Positions 1 to 8,598 of a stretch of 64,000 bases of DNA are shown in pieces. Made by a program: the position numbers and the translations under genes. The notes under the pieces are model-generated. The model was not told the DNA's origin. It did not search any database and worked only from the letters and a program-made list of their open reading frames with translations. Positions within the stretch are counted from its first letter, which is position 1. Each line of letters starts with the position of its first letter. This DNA comes from Xanthomonas codiaei (lineage in GTDB: Bacteria; Pseudomonadota; Gammaproteobacteria; Xanthomonadales; Xanthomonadaceae): assembly GCF_002939785.1 (NCBI RefSeq), contig NZ_MDEC01000006.1:62001-126000 (forward strand), given 5' to 3'.

Positions 1-243
1 CTGGGCAAGGCGCGCGAGCTGCTGGCGGCACAGCGCGAATGGACCGTGGAGAGCGTCTCGGCCGCGCTGCACGATGCCGCCGCGGCGCTGGAGCTGGGCA
101 TGGGCAAGGTGGCCCAGCCGCTGCGCGTGGCCATCACCGGCACCCAGGTCAGCCCGGACATTTCGCAGACGGTGTACCTGGCCGGCCGCGAGGGTGCCTT
201 GAAACGCATCGATGCGGCACTCATCAAGATAGGAGCGGCCTGA
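1..243 (+). CDS. gltX: Glutamate-tRNA ligase, C-terminal part (5' end outside window)
   Basis: Charges tRNA-Glu with glutamate in the cytoplasm. Only the last 80 residues are present, read in frame 1 from the first base of the window. The visible part is the end of the anticodon-binding region: an [16 protein letters not shown] segment followed by [18 protein letters not shown], which is the usual C-terminus of bacterial GltX. The HIGH and KMSKS motifs lie upstream of the window. The stop is followed 13 bases later by the zur start on the same strand, so the two genes are probably cotranscribed. The identification rests on a short but characteristic segment. Confidence 0.9.
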   Translation: MGKARELLAAQREWTVESVSAALHDAAAALELGMGKVAQPLRVAITGTQVSPDISQTVYLAGREGALKRIDAALIKIGAA

Positions 244-256
244 CGCCGGAGCCTGT

Positions 257-778
257 ATGACCAAGCACACCCACGCGCAGGAGCATGCCTGCACCGAACC
301 GCATCACCACGTCGACGACGCCAACAGCTTCGTGCGCGCGGTGGAGCGCGCCTGCAGCGAGCGCGGCCTGCGGCTGACGCCGATCCGCGCCAACGTCCTG
401 CGGCTGATCGCCGATGCCGGCAAACCGGTCAAGGCCTACGAACTGCTGGACTGGGTGCGCGAAGGCAAGGGCGTGGGCGCCGATGCGCCGCCCACGGTGT
501 ACCGCGCGCTGGATTTCCTGATGGCCAACGGCTTCGTGCACAAGCTCGAATCGGTCAATGCCTTCGTCGCCTGCCATCACCCCAACAGCGCCCAGCATTC
601 GGTGCCGTTTTTGATCTGCGATCGCTGCCATAGCGCGGTGGAGCTGGAAGACCGCGACGTGGTCTCGCAACTGGAAGCCCGCGCCAAGGCGCTGGGTTTC
701 CAGCCGCAGGCGCAGACGCTGGAAGTGCATGGCCTGTGCGCCAAGTGTGCAGTGGTGGAGTCGGCGCTGCCGGCCTGA
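257..778 (+). CDS. zur: Fur-family zinc uptake regulator Zur
   Basis: Fur-family repressor, most likely the zinc sensor Zur (173 aa). The N-terminus is His/Cys-rich (residues 4-18), followed by a winged helix containing LRLTPIRANVLRLI (38-51) and PPTVYRALDFL (78-88). The C-terminal half carries the structural zinc pairs C121-x2-C124 and C161-x2-C164 and a CHH cluster at 106-108, as in Zur proteins. It lies 13 bp after gltX. The Zur assignment rather than Fur is supported by two Zur-box-like sites about 15 kb away in this window, in front of a ZnuD-like receptor and a MerC-type protein. When zinc is replete Zur proteins bind such boxes and repress uptake genes; regulation of those two genes here is inferred. 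Confidence 0.88.
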   Translation: MTKHTHAQEHACTEPHHHVDDANSFVRAVERACSERGLRLTPIRANVLRLIADAGKPVKAYELLDWVREGKGVGADAPPTVYRALDFLMANGFVHKLESVNAFVACHHPNSAQHSVPFLICDRCHSAVELEDRDVVSQLEARAKALGFQPQAQTLEVHGLCAKCAVVESALPA

Positions 779-1201
779 CGCCAGCAGTGGCGCGTGGCGC
801 GGCGTCGGCGCGTTGCATGGAGCCGGTGATACGCGCGCGCGGGTGCGGCAACAGGCCGGTGACCAGGCCCGGCATCGTAGTCGCCACGGGTGGATGAAGC
901 GCGCGTGCCGGTGCGGACAGTCCAGCCCGCGTGTGCGTCGAACGCGCGGCGGCCGGCAGCGCATGGTCGTCGCGCCTGCATTGATGCATGCGGTTTCTAA
1001 CGGCATGCGCGATTGGGGGCTAACTGCCGGATGCCATGCGCGCTACAGTGCAGGCAGCTGGATCGAAGGCCCCGTGCAATCCCCTTGACCCGCACGTCGG
1101 GCACCGCTCCCGGCTGCCGTCGGCGATATCGATCATGGCCTTGACCGTGGTCGGAAGACACATGGTCGAGGCCGCGCACATCACACTCCAGGAGCACTGC
1201 A
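779..1201. other. Intergenic region zur-cupin
   Basis: No convincing gene or RNA seen. It is GC-rich, with a small possible hairpin just after the zur stop (CGCCA-GCAG-TGGCG). The cupin promoter is presumably in its last 100 bases. Confidence 0.5.
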
Positions 1202-1690
1202 ATGCATCTGTCCGCCACGGTCATGTCGTTGACGATGATGGCCGCCACCACGCCGGGCCTCGAGGCCCCTGCCGACGACAAAGGCGCGCCGATCCGCGTG
1301 AACAAGGCCGGTAGCGCCGCATCGTCGGTGGGCCCGGCCGCGTATTTCACTGGCAAGGTGCGCATCGATGCACCGTTCCAGGCCGATGCGCCAGCGCGGG
1401 TCGGCGGCGCCACCGTGACCTTCGAGCCGGGTGCGCGCACCGCATGGCACACGCATCCGCTGGGGCAGACGTTGATCGTCACTGCCGGCGCCGGGCGTGT
1501 GCAGGAGTGGGGCAAGCCGGCGCAGGAGCTTCGCCCCGGCGATATCGTGTGGATTCCGCCGGGCGTCAAGCATTGGCATGGCGCCAACGCGACCGTGGCG
1601 ATGTCGCATATCGCCATCGCCGAGGCCGTGGATGGCTCGCCGGTCACCTGGCTGGAGCAGGTGACGGATGCGCAGTACGCCGCCGATTGA
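1202..1690 (+). CDS. Cupin-domain protein
   Basis: Small single-domain cupin (162 aa). The start is supported by AGGAG seven bases upstream of the ATG. After a 40-residue variable N-terminus the two cupin motifs are visible: GARTAWHTHPLGQTLIV, with the metal-binding histidines and glutamine, and PGDIVWIPPGVKHWHGA, with the second His cluster. The HTHPxGQ pattern is shared with the cupin group that includes carboxymuconolactone-decarboxylase-associated and hydroxynitrile-lyase-like proteins, so a metal-dependent enzyme is possible, but the substrate is unknown. The first 15-20 residues are moderately hydrophobic without a clear cleavage site. It is convergent with an AraC-type gene at 1840-2748, an arrangement often seen for a stress or oxidoreductase regulon. 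Confidence 0.8.
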   Translation: MHLSATVMSLTMMAATTPGLEAPADDKGAPIRVNKAGSAASSVGPAAYFTGKVRIDAPFQADAPARVGGATVTFEPGARTAWHTHPLGQTLIVTAGAGRVQEWGKPAQELRPGDIVWIPPGVKHWHGANATVAMSHIAIAEAVDGSPVTWLEQVTDAQYAAD

Positions 1691-1839
1691 GCGAGCCGCC
1701 CGCCGATAGCGCGATGCCGCGATGCGGGCGACGTGGCGGCCAGCGCACTGGCGCCGAGTGCGCGACCACCGCGCGGGGATGCGCGCCGTGATCCGCATGT
1801 GCTTGGCGCGCTGTCTTCGCGCAGGGCGGCTGGCCGTGC

Positions 1840-2748
1840 TCACGCCAGCTCGGTGGCCGTGGGCGTGCTGGCGCGCAGCCGCTGCGCATCGCGCGCTGGC
1901 GGCTCGCCCAGGATGCGCGCGTAGTCGCGGCTGAACTGCGAGGCGCTTTCGTAGCCCACCCGGAAGCCGGCATCGGCAGCGGTGAGCGCTTCGGCCACCA
2001 TCAGCCGGCGCGCCTCGTGGACGCGCAGGTGCGAGCGATATTCCAGCGGCGTCATCGAGGTCACTGCCTTGAAATGCGCATGGAAGGTGGAACGGCTCAT
2101 CGCCGACAGGTCGGCGATCTGCTCGATGCTGAAGCGCTGCGCGTAGTGTTCGCGCAGCCATACGATGGCCTTGGAAATCTGGTTGAGCCGGCTGTCGGCG
2201 ACCGCCATCTGCCGGACCACCGCGTTGGCGGGATCGGCCATCAGGCGGTACAGCAGTTCGCGCGTCACCAGCGGGGCCAACGCGGCGATTTCGTGCGGCT
2301 GGTCGAGCAGACGCGCCAGCCGCACGGCGGTGTCCTGCAGTTGCGGCGTGCTGCGGTTGAGCAATAGTCCGGCGGGCGCGGCGTCGCGTTGCGGCTCGGC
2401 GAGCTCGGGATGGTGGATGGCCAGCTCGCTGAGGATTGCCGTGTCCAGGTCCAGGCAGAAGCACAGATACGGTTGCTCGGCGCTGGCTTCGATCACCGAG
2501 CCGACGATGGGCAGGTCCACCGAGGCCACCAGATACATCTCGGGATGATAGTGAAACGCCTGCGCGCCCAGCATCGCCCGTTTGCGCCCCTGCGCCACCA
2601 GGCACAGCATCGGCGTGTAGATGGTAGGGATGGACACTGTTCGGGTGGAGCTGCGCATGATCTGCAGCCCGGCGATCGGGGTGGCATGCATCCCGTCGGC
2701 AGGTGCGTGGCGCAGTAGCAGGGTGCTCAGCTCGGTCAGCGAAGACAT
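1840..2748 (-). CDS. AraC-family transcriptional regulator (AraC_N type)
   Basis: Transcriptional regulator of 302 aa with an N-terminal AraC_N-like effector domain (TPMLCLVAQGRK, FHYHPEMYLVASVDLPI, about residues 40-100) and a C-terminal double helix-turn-helix (FSIEQIADLSAMSRSTFHAH and AADAGFRVGYESASQFSRDY). The ATG at 2748 is preferred; the frame stays open 18 codons further upstream, but only to a TTG. Members of this subfamily often regulate nearby oxidoreductases or detoxification genes. The convergent cupin is the nearest neighbour, but there is no direct sign that it is the target. Confidence 0.85.
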   Translation of the reverse strand: MSSLTELSTLLLRHAPADGMHATPIAGLQIMRSSTRTVSIPTIYTPMLCLVAQGRKRAMLGAQAFHYHPEMYLVASVDLPIVGSVIEASAEQPYLCFCLDLDTAILSELAIHHPELAEPQRDAAPAGLLLNRSTPQLQDTAVRLARLLDQPHEIAALAPLVTRELLYRLMADPANAVVRQMAVADSRLNQISKAIVWLREHYAQRFSIEQIADLSAMSRSTFHAHFKAVTSMTPLEYRSHLRVHEARRLMVAEALTAADAGFRVGYESASQFSRDYARILGEPPARDAQRLRASTPTATELA

Positions 2749-2959
2749 GCGGAACCCGTCGATGGTCCAAGGCGGCCTGGCCGCGATGGGCCGATCGTAC
2801 AAGAGCGCCGGTCATGCAGACGCCAAGGACCCACCGCCGAGCCGGGCACGCGGCCGGTGGCAGTCACCGGCGCGGCCCATGCAATGCCCGCGGCGGCGGT
2901 GATAGGGCGCTCACGTACGGGCCGTATCATGGTCTTCCCGCCAGTGCCTGCAGCGCCCA

Positions 2960-3163
2960 ATGCCCGCCAAACCTTCGATCCTGCCGACGCCGACCAGCCC
3001 CGCCGAGTGGAAACGGCTCGAAGCCGCCGCCACCGCCGAGCTCGCTCGCCGCACCGAGCAGGCACATCTGCAGATCGTTGGGCTGTTGACCACGCACGGC
3101 CACCTGTTGAGCGATGCGCAGCGTCGCAGTCTGCACAAGCGGCTGCGGCGCGCCGGTCGCTGA
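2960..3163 (+). CDS. Small hypothetical protein
   Basis: 67-residue ORF starting at an ATG with no strong ribosome-binding site. The product is charged and largely helical (SPAEWKRLEAAATAELARRT, then LSDAQRRSLHKRLRRAGR), with no signal peptide or membrane segment. The composition is protein-like: regular Ala/Glu/Arg spacing and a basic C-terminus. I do not recognise the family. It sits between the divergent araC gene and the protease cluster. It could be a real small cytoplasmic protein or a chance ORF. Confidence 0.45.
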   Translation: MPAKPSILPTPTSPAEWKRLEAAATAELARRTEQAHLQIVGLLTTHGHLLSDAQRRSLHKRLRRAGR

Positions 3164-3368
3164 CGGTTCGGCGCGCAGGGATAGCGCGCGATCCTGATCC
3201 CTGCGCGTGGCGCAGCCCGTAGAGCCTGGCGCTCTGATCGAAGCGGGCGTGCTCGTCGCAGACGCCGGCCTGCAGGATGGGCCGATCCAGCCGGAGTTCC
3301 AGCTGCGACAGGATGCCTTCGCCTGTTCGGACCTGGCATGGATACGACAGGGCCGCGCGGCCGTCGGT

Positions 3369-5148
3369 TCAGTGTCCCAGGATGCGGAGTTTGAAGTTTT
3401 GCAGCGCGGCCTCGGTCGTTGGGTCGCTCATGTCGGCGACTTCCAGCGTCCACGCCCCTTGCGCCTGCTCGTCGAGAAACGCGTTGCTCGAGGTCAGGTC
3501 GACATAGAAACCGGTCAGGGCGTAGGCGCGCGCATCCAGCGCCGAAAACGGCGTGAGCACATAGCTGCGCGTACCGCTGGGCGACTGCAACACCACGCGT
3601 AGGTTGGTCGGGTTGCGATGCGATGTGGCAAAGGAGAGTTGCGCGCCTTCCACCTTCATCGCCTGTGTGATGTGGATGCGGTGTTTGGCCGGACGCGCAG
3701 GGCCGCCGATCTGGCTGGGAGCGACGGTCGATGTCACCCATTGGGTATCGCGCACGGCAGGCAACGGCGTGAAGTAGCGGGCTTGGTAGACGGCAGCCGC
3801 ACCATCGGCCAAGCCGAAGCCGTACCAATTGCTGAAACGATGGCCGGCGGCATTGGTGATCCAGCCTGGATCGATCACGCTGCCCTGATAGACCGCCGGT
3901 GGTTGCCACGGATCGACCTGGCGTGCGGTCGTGGCCAGGATGTACTTGACTTCACGTGCGCTCAAGCGCGGATTGACGCTCAACATGAGCGCAGTGACCC
4001 CCGCCACCGTGGGAGCGGCGGCCGAAGTCCCTGTCATGAGCGCGCTGTAGTTGCACGTTGCATCGATGGGCGAGGTACTGGTGTCCAGTGCATTGACAGC
4101 CGGTCCGTTGCTATCGGCATTGGAGCCTTGATCGCAGCCGGCCAGGTCGGTCGTGACGATGGCAGGATCGTACGCAAACCGGCCCCGCAGCGGACCCAGC
4201 TCTTGCTCCGCGTTGGGAGCATACTGACGTTGATACCCGACAAGCCCGCCGATACCCGAGATCCAGATCGCCGACCCCGGCGACGAATAGACGGCGCGCT
4301 TACCTTGGGCATCAAGACTGGCAACCGCGATCGTGCCTGGAAGGTTTGCGAGAATCTCCAGGTTGGCCAATGCGCAACCCACTTTCAACGCGCGCGCAAT
4401 GTCCTGACACAGGTCGATCGGGTTTCCGTCAGCATCACTGCCGAACAGATTGTTGAAGCTGTTGCCTGCAGCCTTGATGTAAACGCCGCCCAGGCCATGA
4501 CGGGTCGAGCGCATCAATGCTTCCCACATGCGTTGGTCTTCGACGGGGAAGTCCTGATAAAACGGTGTAAAGCTGCCCCAGCTATTGTTGAAGACGTCGA
4601 TTCTTTTCGACTCGGGTCCGTCTCCCCAAAAGTAGCGAACCGACGCCGGACCGGTTACCGACCACTCACCGAAGTCGAACCCGGCCAACGAAGCCTCCGG
4701 TGCGACGCCGCGCCCGCCGCGGCCATTCCATCCAACCGCTGCGATGATGCCGCCAACGGCAGTGCCGTGATCGTCCCCGTTGGTGGGAGTGGGGTCGTGC
4801 GAGCCGTCCCTGAAGCTGTAAGAGCCATTCGGAATCACGTTTGCTGCCAGGTCTTCATGGCGAATGTCCAGGCCGATGTCCACGACGGCAACCTTGACGT
4901 GCCTGCCACGGATGCCCAAGGCCTGCAGGTGATCCACATCCATGTCGACTCCTGGCACGGGGCGGCTATCGCCGATGACGGCCTGCCCGTGATTGGAGAT
5001 GTGCCATTGGTATCGCAGCAGTGGGTCGCTCTCCTGGGAAGTTGCCGTTGCTGCCGCCAGGATTCGCGGCGGCTGTTGGCTGGGAAGCAGTCACGATGAA
5101 GCCACTGCCGATCAGCAGCGAAAGCGCGTGTTTGGGTGAAATACGCAT
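3369..5148 (-). pseudogene. Kexin-like S8 serine protease with P-domain, frameshifted after the signal peptide
   Basis: Paralogue of the protease at 5943-7757. The gene begins at 5148 (GGAG six bases upstream) with a signal peptide (MRISPKHALSLLIGSGFIV), but the reading frame changes near 5036-5041: the expected Ser-Gln-Glu-Ser-Asp-Pro stretch is found one base out of frame and continues to 3369. Removing one T restores homology to the paralogue. Downstream everything is intact: Asp in AVVDIGLDIRHEDL, His in DDHGTAVGG, Asn in KAAGNSF, Ser in MTGTSAAAPTVAG, and a C-terminal P-domain ending KLRILGH. The first ATG in the shifted frame, at 4958, would give a 529-residue product with catalytic residues but no signal peptide. 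It may be a pseudogene, phase-variable, or a sequencing error. The paralogue has DDG where this copy has DIG at the catalytic Asp. Confidence 0.8.
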
Positions 5149-5314
5149 GGGTGGCTCCAGTCAATGCCGGGGAAGGCTTGTCGATCACAGCAGTGCGCAT
5201 GGCAGATCGTGGCCGGCTCACCTGCAGTGCAAGCCGGCCATGCTCGGCGGTCGCCGTCGTGGCGTTGAACGGTAGGGCAAGATTGCAGGTAGGGATCTGC
5301 GTTTGAGAAGGCAG

Positions 5315-5941
5315 CTACATTGGTTGCATGACCGATTGCGCCACCACCAGCGAGATCTGCACGCTACCGCTAGTGCCCTGCAGTCGGCTCAATGCCTGTT
5401 GCGTTTTCTCGATTGAGGGATAGGCGATCACCGCGCTGTGATCGATCGTGGAGGTGTAGACGATGCGTCCACCGGAGCTGCTTGCCAGCGCAGTAGCGCT
5501 GGTTGGCGTGGTGTTGGTCAGTCTGAGTTGCGGTTGCACGAGCACCACGCGTCCGTTGCGCTCGTTCACCGCCGCGGCGAGTGGACGTTCCGCGGCGGCT
5601 GTGGACGGGGAGGCCAGCGTGGACGCGTTGCGTGCAGCACTGCTGGACAGAAGGATCACGGCATACGGGCCGATCCGCGCGGCGACCTTGCCATCGATGG
5701 TCGCTGCGCTGGCGGTGCGCGCCTGTGCGGCAAGCCGGGGGGCAACGTCGGTGGGGTCATTGGCGACCGGGTCCGACACCACCGTGCCGGGCAGCATGCG
5801 GTACGTATCGCGTCCGGATTTGAAGCGCTCGCCAGTGGCCGCGGCGCTAAGCGCCTGCGCATCCATGTATTGGCCAGCGTAAGCGATACCGCAGGTAGCC
5901 AATGATGCGATCAATGCCGAGCTGAGAAATGTGGTCTTCAT
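5315..5941 (-). CDS. Secreted protein of unknown function coupled to subtilase
   Basis: 208-residue exported protein with a clear signal peptide (MKTTFLSSALIASLATCGIAYA, predicted cleavage near residue 22). The mature part is Ala/Ser/Thr-rich and has two blocks with beta-strand character (ARIGPYAVILLSSS; GRIVYTSTIDHSAVIAYPS). The second is followed by a helix (IEKTQQALSRL) and a strand (SVQISLVVAQ). That strand-helix-strand pattern vaguely resembles the ferredoxin-like fold of I9 propeptides/inhibitors, but I do not recognise the family. Its ATG lies one base after the stop of the intact protease, so translation is almost certainly coupled. A second, frameshifted protease follows. A role as chaperone, inhibitor or stabiliser of the protease is inferred only from this context. 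Confidence 0.75.
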   Translation of the reverse strand: MKTTFLSSALIASLATCGIAYAGQYMDAQALSAAATGERFKSGRDTYRMLPGTVVSDPVANDPTDVAPRLAAQARTASAATIDGKVAARIGPYAVILLSSSAARNASTLASPSTAAAERPLAAAVNERNGRVVLVQPQLRLTNTTPTSATALASSSGGRIVYTSTIDHSAVIAYPSIEKTQQALSRLQGTSGSVQISLVVAQSVMQPM

Positions 5942-5942
5942 G

Positions 5943-7757
5943 TCAGTGCCCCAGGATGCGAAGTTTGAAGTTCTGTAGTGCTGCGGTGGATGTCGGCTCG
6001 GTCATGTCCGTTACTTCCAGGGTCCAGACGCCTTGCGCCCGCTCATCGAGAAATGCGTTGCTGGAGGTGAGATCGAGATAGAACCCGGTCTTCGCATAAG
6101 CGGCCGGGTCCAGTATCGAGAACGGCGTGAGGACGTAGCTACGCGTTCCGCTGGGAGATTCCAGCACCACGCGCAGATTGGTCGGAGTGCGATGCGATGT
6201 GGCAAGCGACAGTTGCACGCCTTCCACCTTCATGGCCTGGGTGATGCGGATGCGTTGTTTGGCTGGTCGCGCAGGGCCGCCGATCTGGCTTGCGGCAGCA
6301 GTGGAGGCGACCCATTGGGTATCGCGGACCGGGGGCAGTGGCTTGAAGTACCTTGCTTCATAAACGGCTGCGGCGCCATCGACCAGGCCGAAGCCGTACC
6401 AGTTGCTGAAACGGTGTCCTGCCGCATTGGTGATCCAGCCGGGGTCGATCACACTCCCCTGGTAGACCGCAGCAGGCTGCCAGGGATCGACCTGCCGCGC
6501 GGTCTTGGCCAGGATGTACTTGACGTCGCGCGCGCTCAGGCTTGGGTTTGTGCTCAATATCAGGGCCGCGACGCCGGAGACGGTGGGTGCAGCAGCCGAT
6601 GTGCCGTTCATGATGGCGTTGTAGTTGCATGACGCATCGATCTTGGACTTGCTGCCGTCCAAGGCATTGTCGACCAAGGAGTCATCCACGTTTTCGCCCG
6701 CGTTGCAGCCGCTGAGATCGGTGGTGACGATGGCCGGATCGTAGGCGAACGGCGCCGTATCGGCGCCGAACAGCAGCGCCGCGTTGGGATAGAACTTGCG
6801 CTGACGTCCGAACTCGCCACCCAGGCCTGAAATCCACAATGCGGAGCCGGAGGACGAGTACGAGGCGCGATGCCCGCTGGCATCGACGCTGGCGACAACG
6901 ATGGTGCCAGGCAGATTGTTTGTTGAGTCGACATTGCTCAGCGAACAGCCAACGTTCAATGAGCGCGAAAGTTCGCTGCAGATGTTGACGATGCGTCCAT
7001 CCGCATCGCGTATGCGAAAACGCTTGAAGCTGTTGCCTGCGGACTTGATGTAGATGCCGCCGAGACCGCCGCGCGTCGAGCGCATCAAAGCCTCCCAGGA
7101 CCGCTGTTCCTCGACCGGAAAATCGGGGTAGGACGGCAGCAGCGATCCCCAGCTATTGTTGAAGATATCGATGGTGCGCGCTTCTGGCCCATCGCCCCAC
7201 CCGTAGCGGACGCTTGCATCATTGTTGGACGATGCTCGGGCCAGAAAGTCGAACCCGGCCAGCAAGGCGTCGGGCGCAACGCCGCGCCCGCCACGTCCAT
7301 TCCAGCCGACCGCCGCGATGATGCCTGCAACAGAAGTGCCGTGGCCGTTATCCGGATCGACGGGCGTCGTGTCGTGGGATCCATCGCCAAAGTTGTACGA
7401 CCCGTTTGGCAGGATGTTGTCGGCCAGGTCTTCATGGCGTAGCTCCAGCCCGTCGTCCACCACACCGACCCGCACGCCGCGGCCGCGGATGTTCAAGCCG
7501 TGCAGGATATCCACGTCCAGATCCACGTCGGGCACCGGACGTCTGTCGCCGATCACGGCCTGGCCCTGGTTGGAGAGATGCCACTGATAGCGATACAAGG
7601 GGTCGCTATCCTGGGATCTGGCGGAAGCGGTAATGGCATTGATTGCATTGCTGGTGGCGGCCGTGACCGGTGGTGTAGCCAGCGCCGAGAGTGAGCTGCT
7701 ACCGATCAACAGGGCGCCGATCGACAGTGCGAGGGATTGCCTGCGAAAAGAGTTCAT
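5943..7757 (-). CDS. Kexin-like S8 serine protease with P-domain
   Basis: Secreted subtilisin-superfamily endopeptidase of 604 aa. The signal peptide covers residues 1-28 (hydrophobic LSIGALLIGSSSLSALA). A short pro-segment is followed by the QWHLSNQGQ entry seen in proprotein-convertase-like subtilases. The catalytic triad is Asp101 (VGVVDDGLELRHEDL), His139 (NGHGTSVAG) and Ser387 (MNGTSAAAPTVSG), with oxyanion Asn242 in SAGNSF. A P-domain (jelly-roll, about residues 495-604) ends in WTLEVTDM and FKLRILGH. Cysteines at 260, 271, 351 and 377 may form disulfides. It is the first gene of a minus-strand cluster with a coupled small secreted protein and a frameshifted paralogue. Substrate is unknown; processing of secreted proteins or nutrient proteolysis are both plausible. 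Confidence 0.9.
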   Translation of the reverse strand: MNSFRRQSLALSIGALLIGSSSLSALATPPVTAATSNAINAITASARSQDSDPLYRYQWHLSNQGQAVIGDRRPVPDVDLDVDILHGLNIRGRGVRVGVVDDGLELRHEDLADNILPNGSYNFGDGSHDTTPVDPDNGHGTSVAGIIAAVGWNGRGGRGVAPDALLAGFDFLARASSNNDASVRYGWGDGPEARTIDIFNNSWGSLLPSYPDFPVEEQRSWEALMRSTRGGLGGIYIKSAGNSFKRFRIRDADGRIVNICSELSRSLNVGCSLSNVDSTNNLPGTIVVASVDASGHRASYSSSGSALWISGLGGEFGRQRKFYPNAALLFGADTAPFAYDPAIVTTDLSGCNAGENVDDSLVDNALDGSKSKIDASCNYNAIMNGTSAAAPTVSGVAALILSTNPSLSARDVKYILAKTARQVDPWQPAAVYQGSVIDPGWITNAAGHRFSNWYGFGLVDGAAAVYEARYFKPLPPVRDTQWVASTAAASQIGGPARPAKQRIRITQAMKVEGVQLSLATSHRTPTNLRVVLESPSGTRSYVLTPFSILDPAAYAKTGFYLDLTSSNAFLDERAQGVWTLEVTDMTEPTSTAALQNFKLRILGH

Positions 7758-8598
7758 TCCGTTTGATTCCAGTCAAGGGTAGGCGCGGTCGAAGCGACAC
7801 GGTCCTCCGTTCGGTCGATCGCACGATCGGCCGTTGCAGCTGCGCCACTCCCTCGGGACGCGCCTGAGGCCCGAGTCGTTGGAGCCGGAAGATGTGTTTT
7901 CGGTCGAAAGGCCCGGCGCGATCGCCCGGGTCAGGAAACGCTCGTCAGGCAACCTCGCCTGCAGGCGGGTTGCACCACAGGGTGGCCGCCGGCGTGCGGC
8001 GATGACGGGATGCGAGAGGAAGCAGTCCAGCAGCGGCAGCGACAGGAGTCATGTCCGTTTATCCCAAGAGAGCTACACAGCGCATCGGTCCGGCGATGGA
8101 GTAGATGCAGTTAGATGGTTTGTCGGCTCCCCTGTGCGCCGCGACGCAGCCGATGTTGACGATGCATCTGCAGCGTCAACGCCTCGATTAAAGATGGGGA
8201 AATCATGGCCTGCAAGGCACGCGACGTACGCCGCCTGCGTGACACATCGCGCAGTTTATGGCTGGCATGCAGATTTGTGCGGTGCATGCGAAGTTTTTCG
8301 CATAGATGCCGTCGAAGAATTTTCCAGATGCGATCGTATCGATCGAAATAACACATCGCGATGCGTCGTTCTGCTTCGCAGCGGATTCCGCCGAGACAGT
8401 GGCCATCACCTGACTGCACTGCACGCGTCGTACAGGAGCTGGCAGGCTCGCTGCGCAGGGTGTTCTGCGACCACTGCAACGACCGTCGCCGATGCCTGGT
8501 ACAACACAAGGATGCATGGCGACAAGGGCACCGCGAGGCCTGTTGCAAGGCTCCGCGCAGTGGCATTGCGCCGCTGCGCGGGCCAGTCGCCGATGGAC
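7758..8598. other. Intergenic region, protease cluster to TonB receptor
   Basis: 841 bp without a gene I can support. The 8200-8360 part is less GC-rich than its surroundings and contains only short basic ORFs without protein character. It should hold the promoter of the protease cluster (minus strand) and the 3' flank of the TonB receptor. No repeat family or structured RNA recognised. Confidence 0.5.

Noticed and set aside
8205..8351. Small basic ORF of 48 codons in the 7758-8598 gap
   Set aside because: No ribosome-binding site, no protein-like composition and no conserved feature; likely chance.
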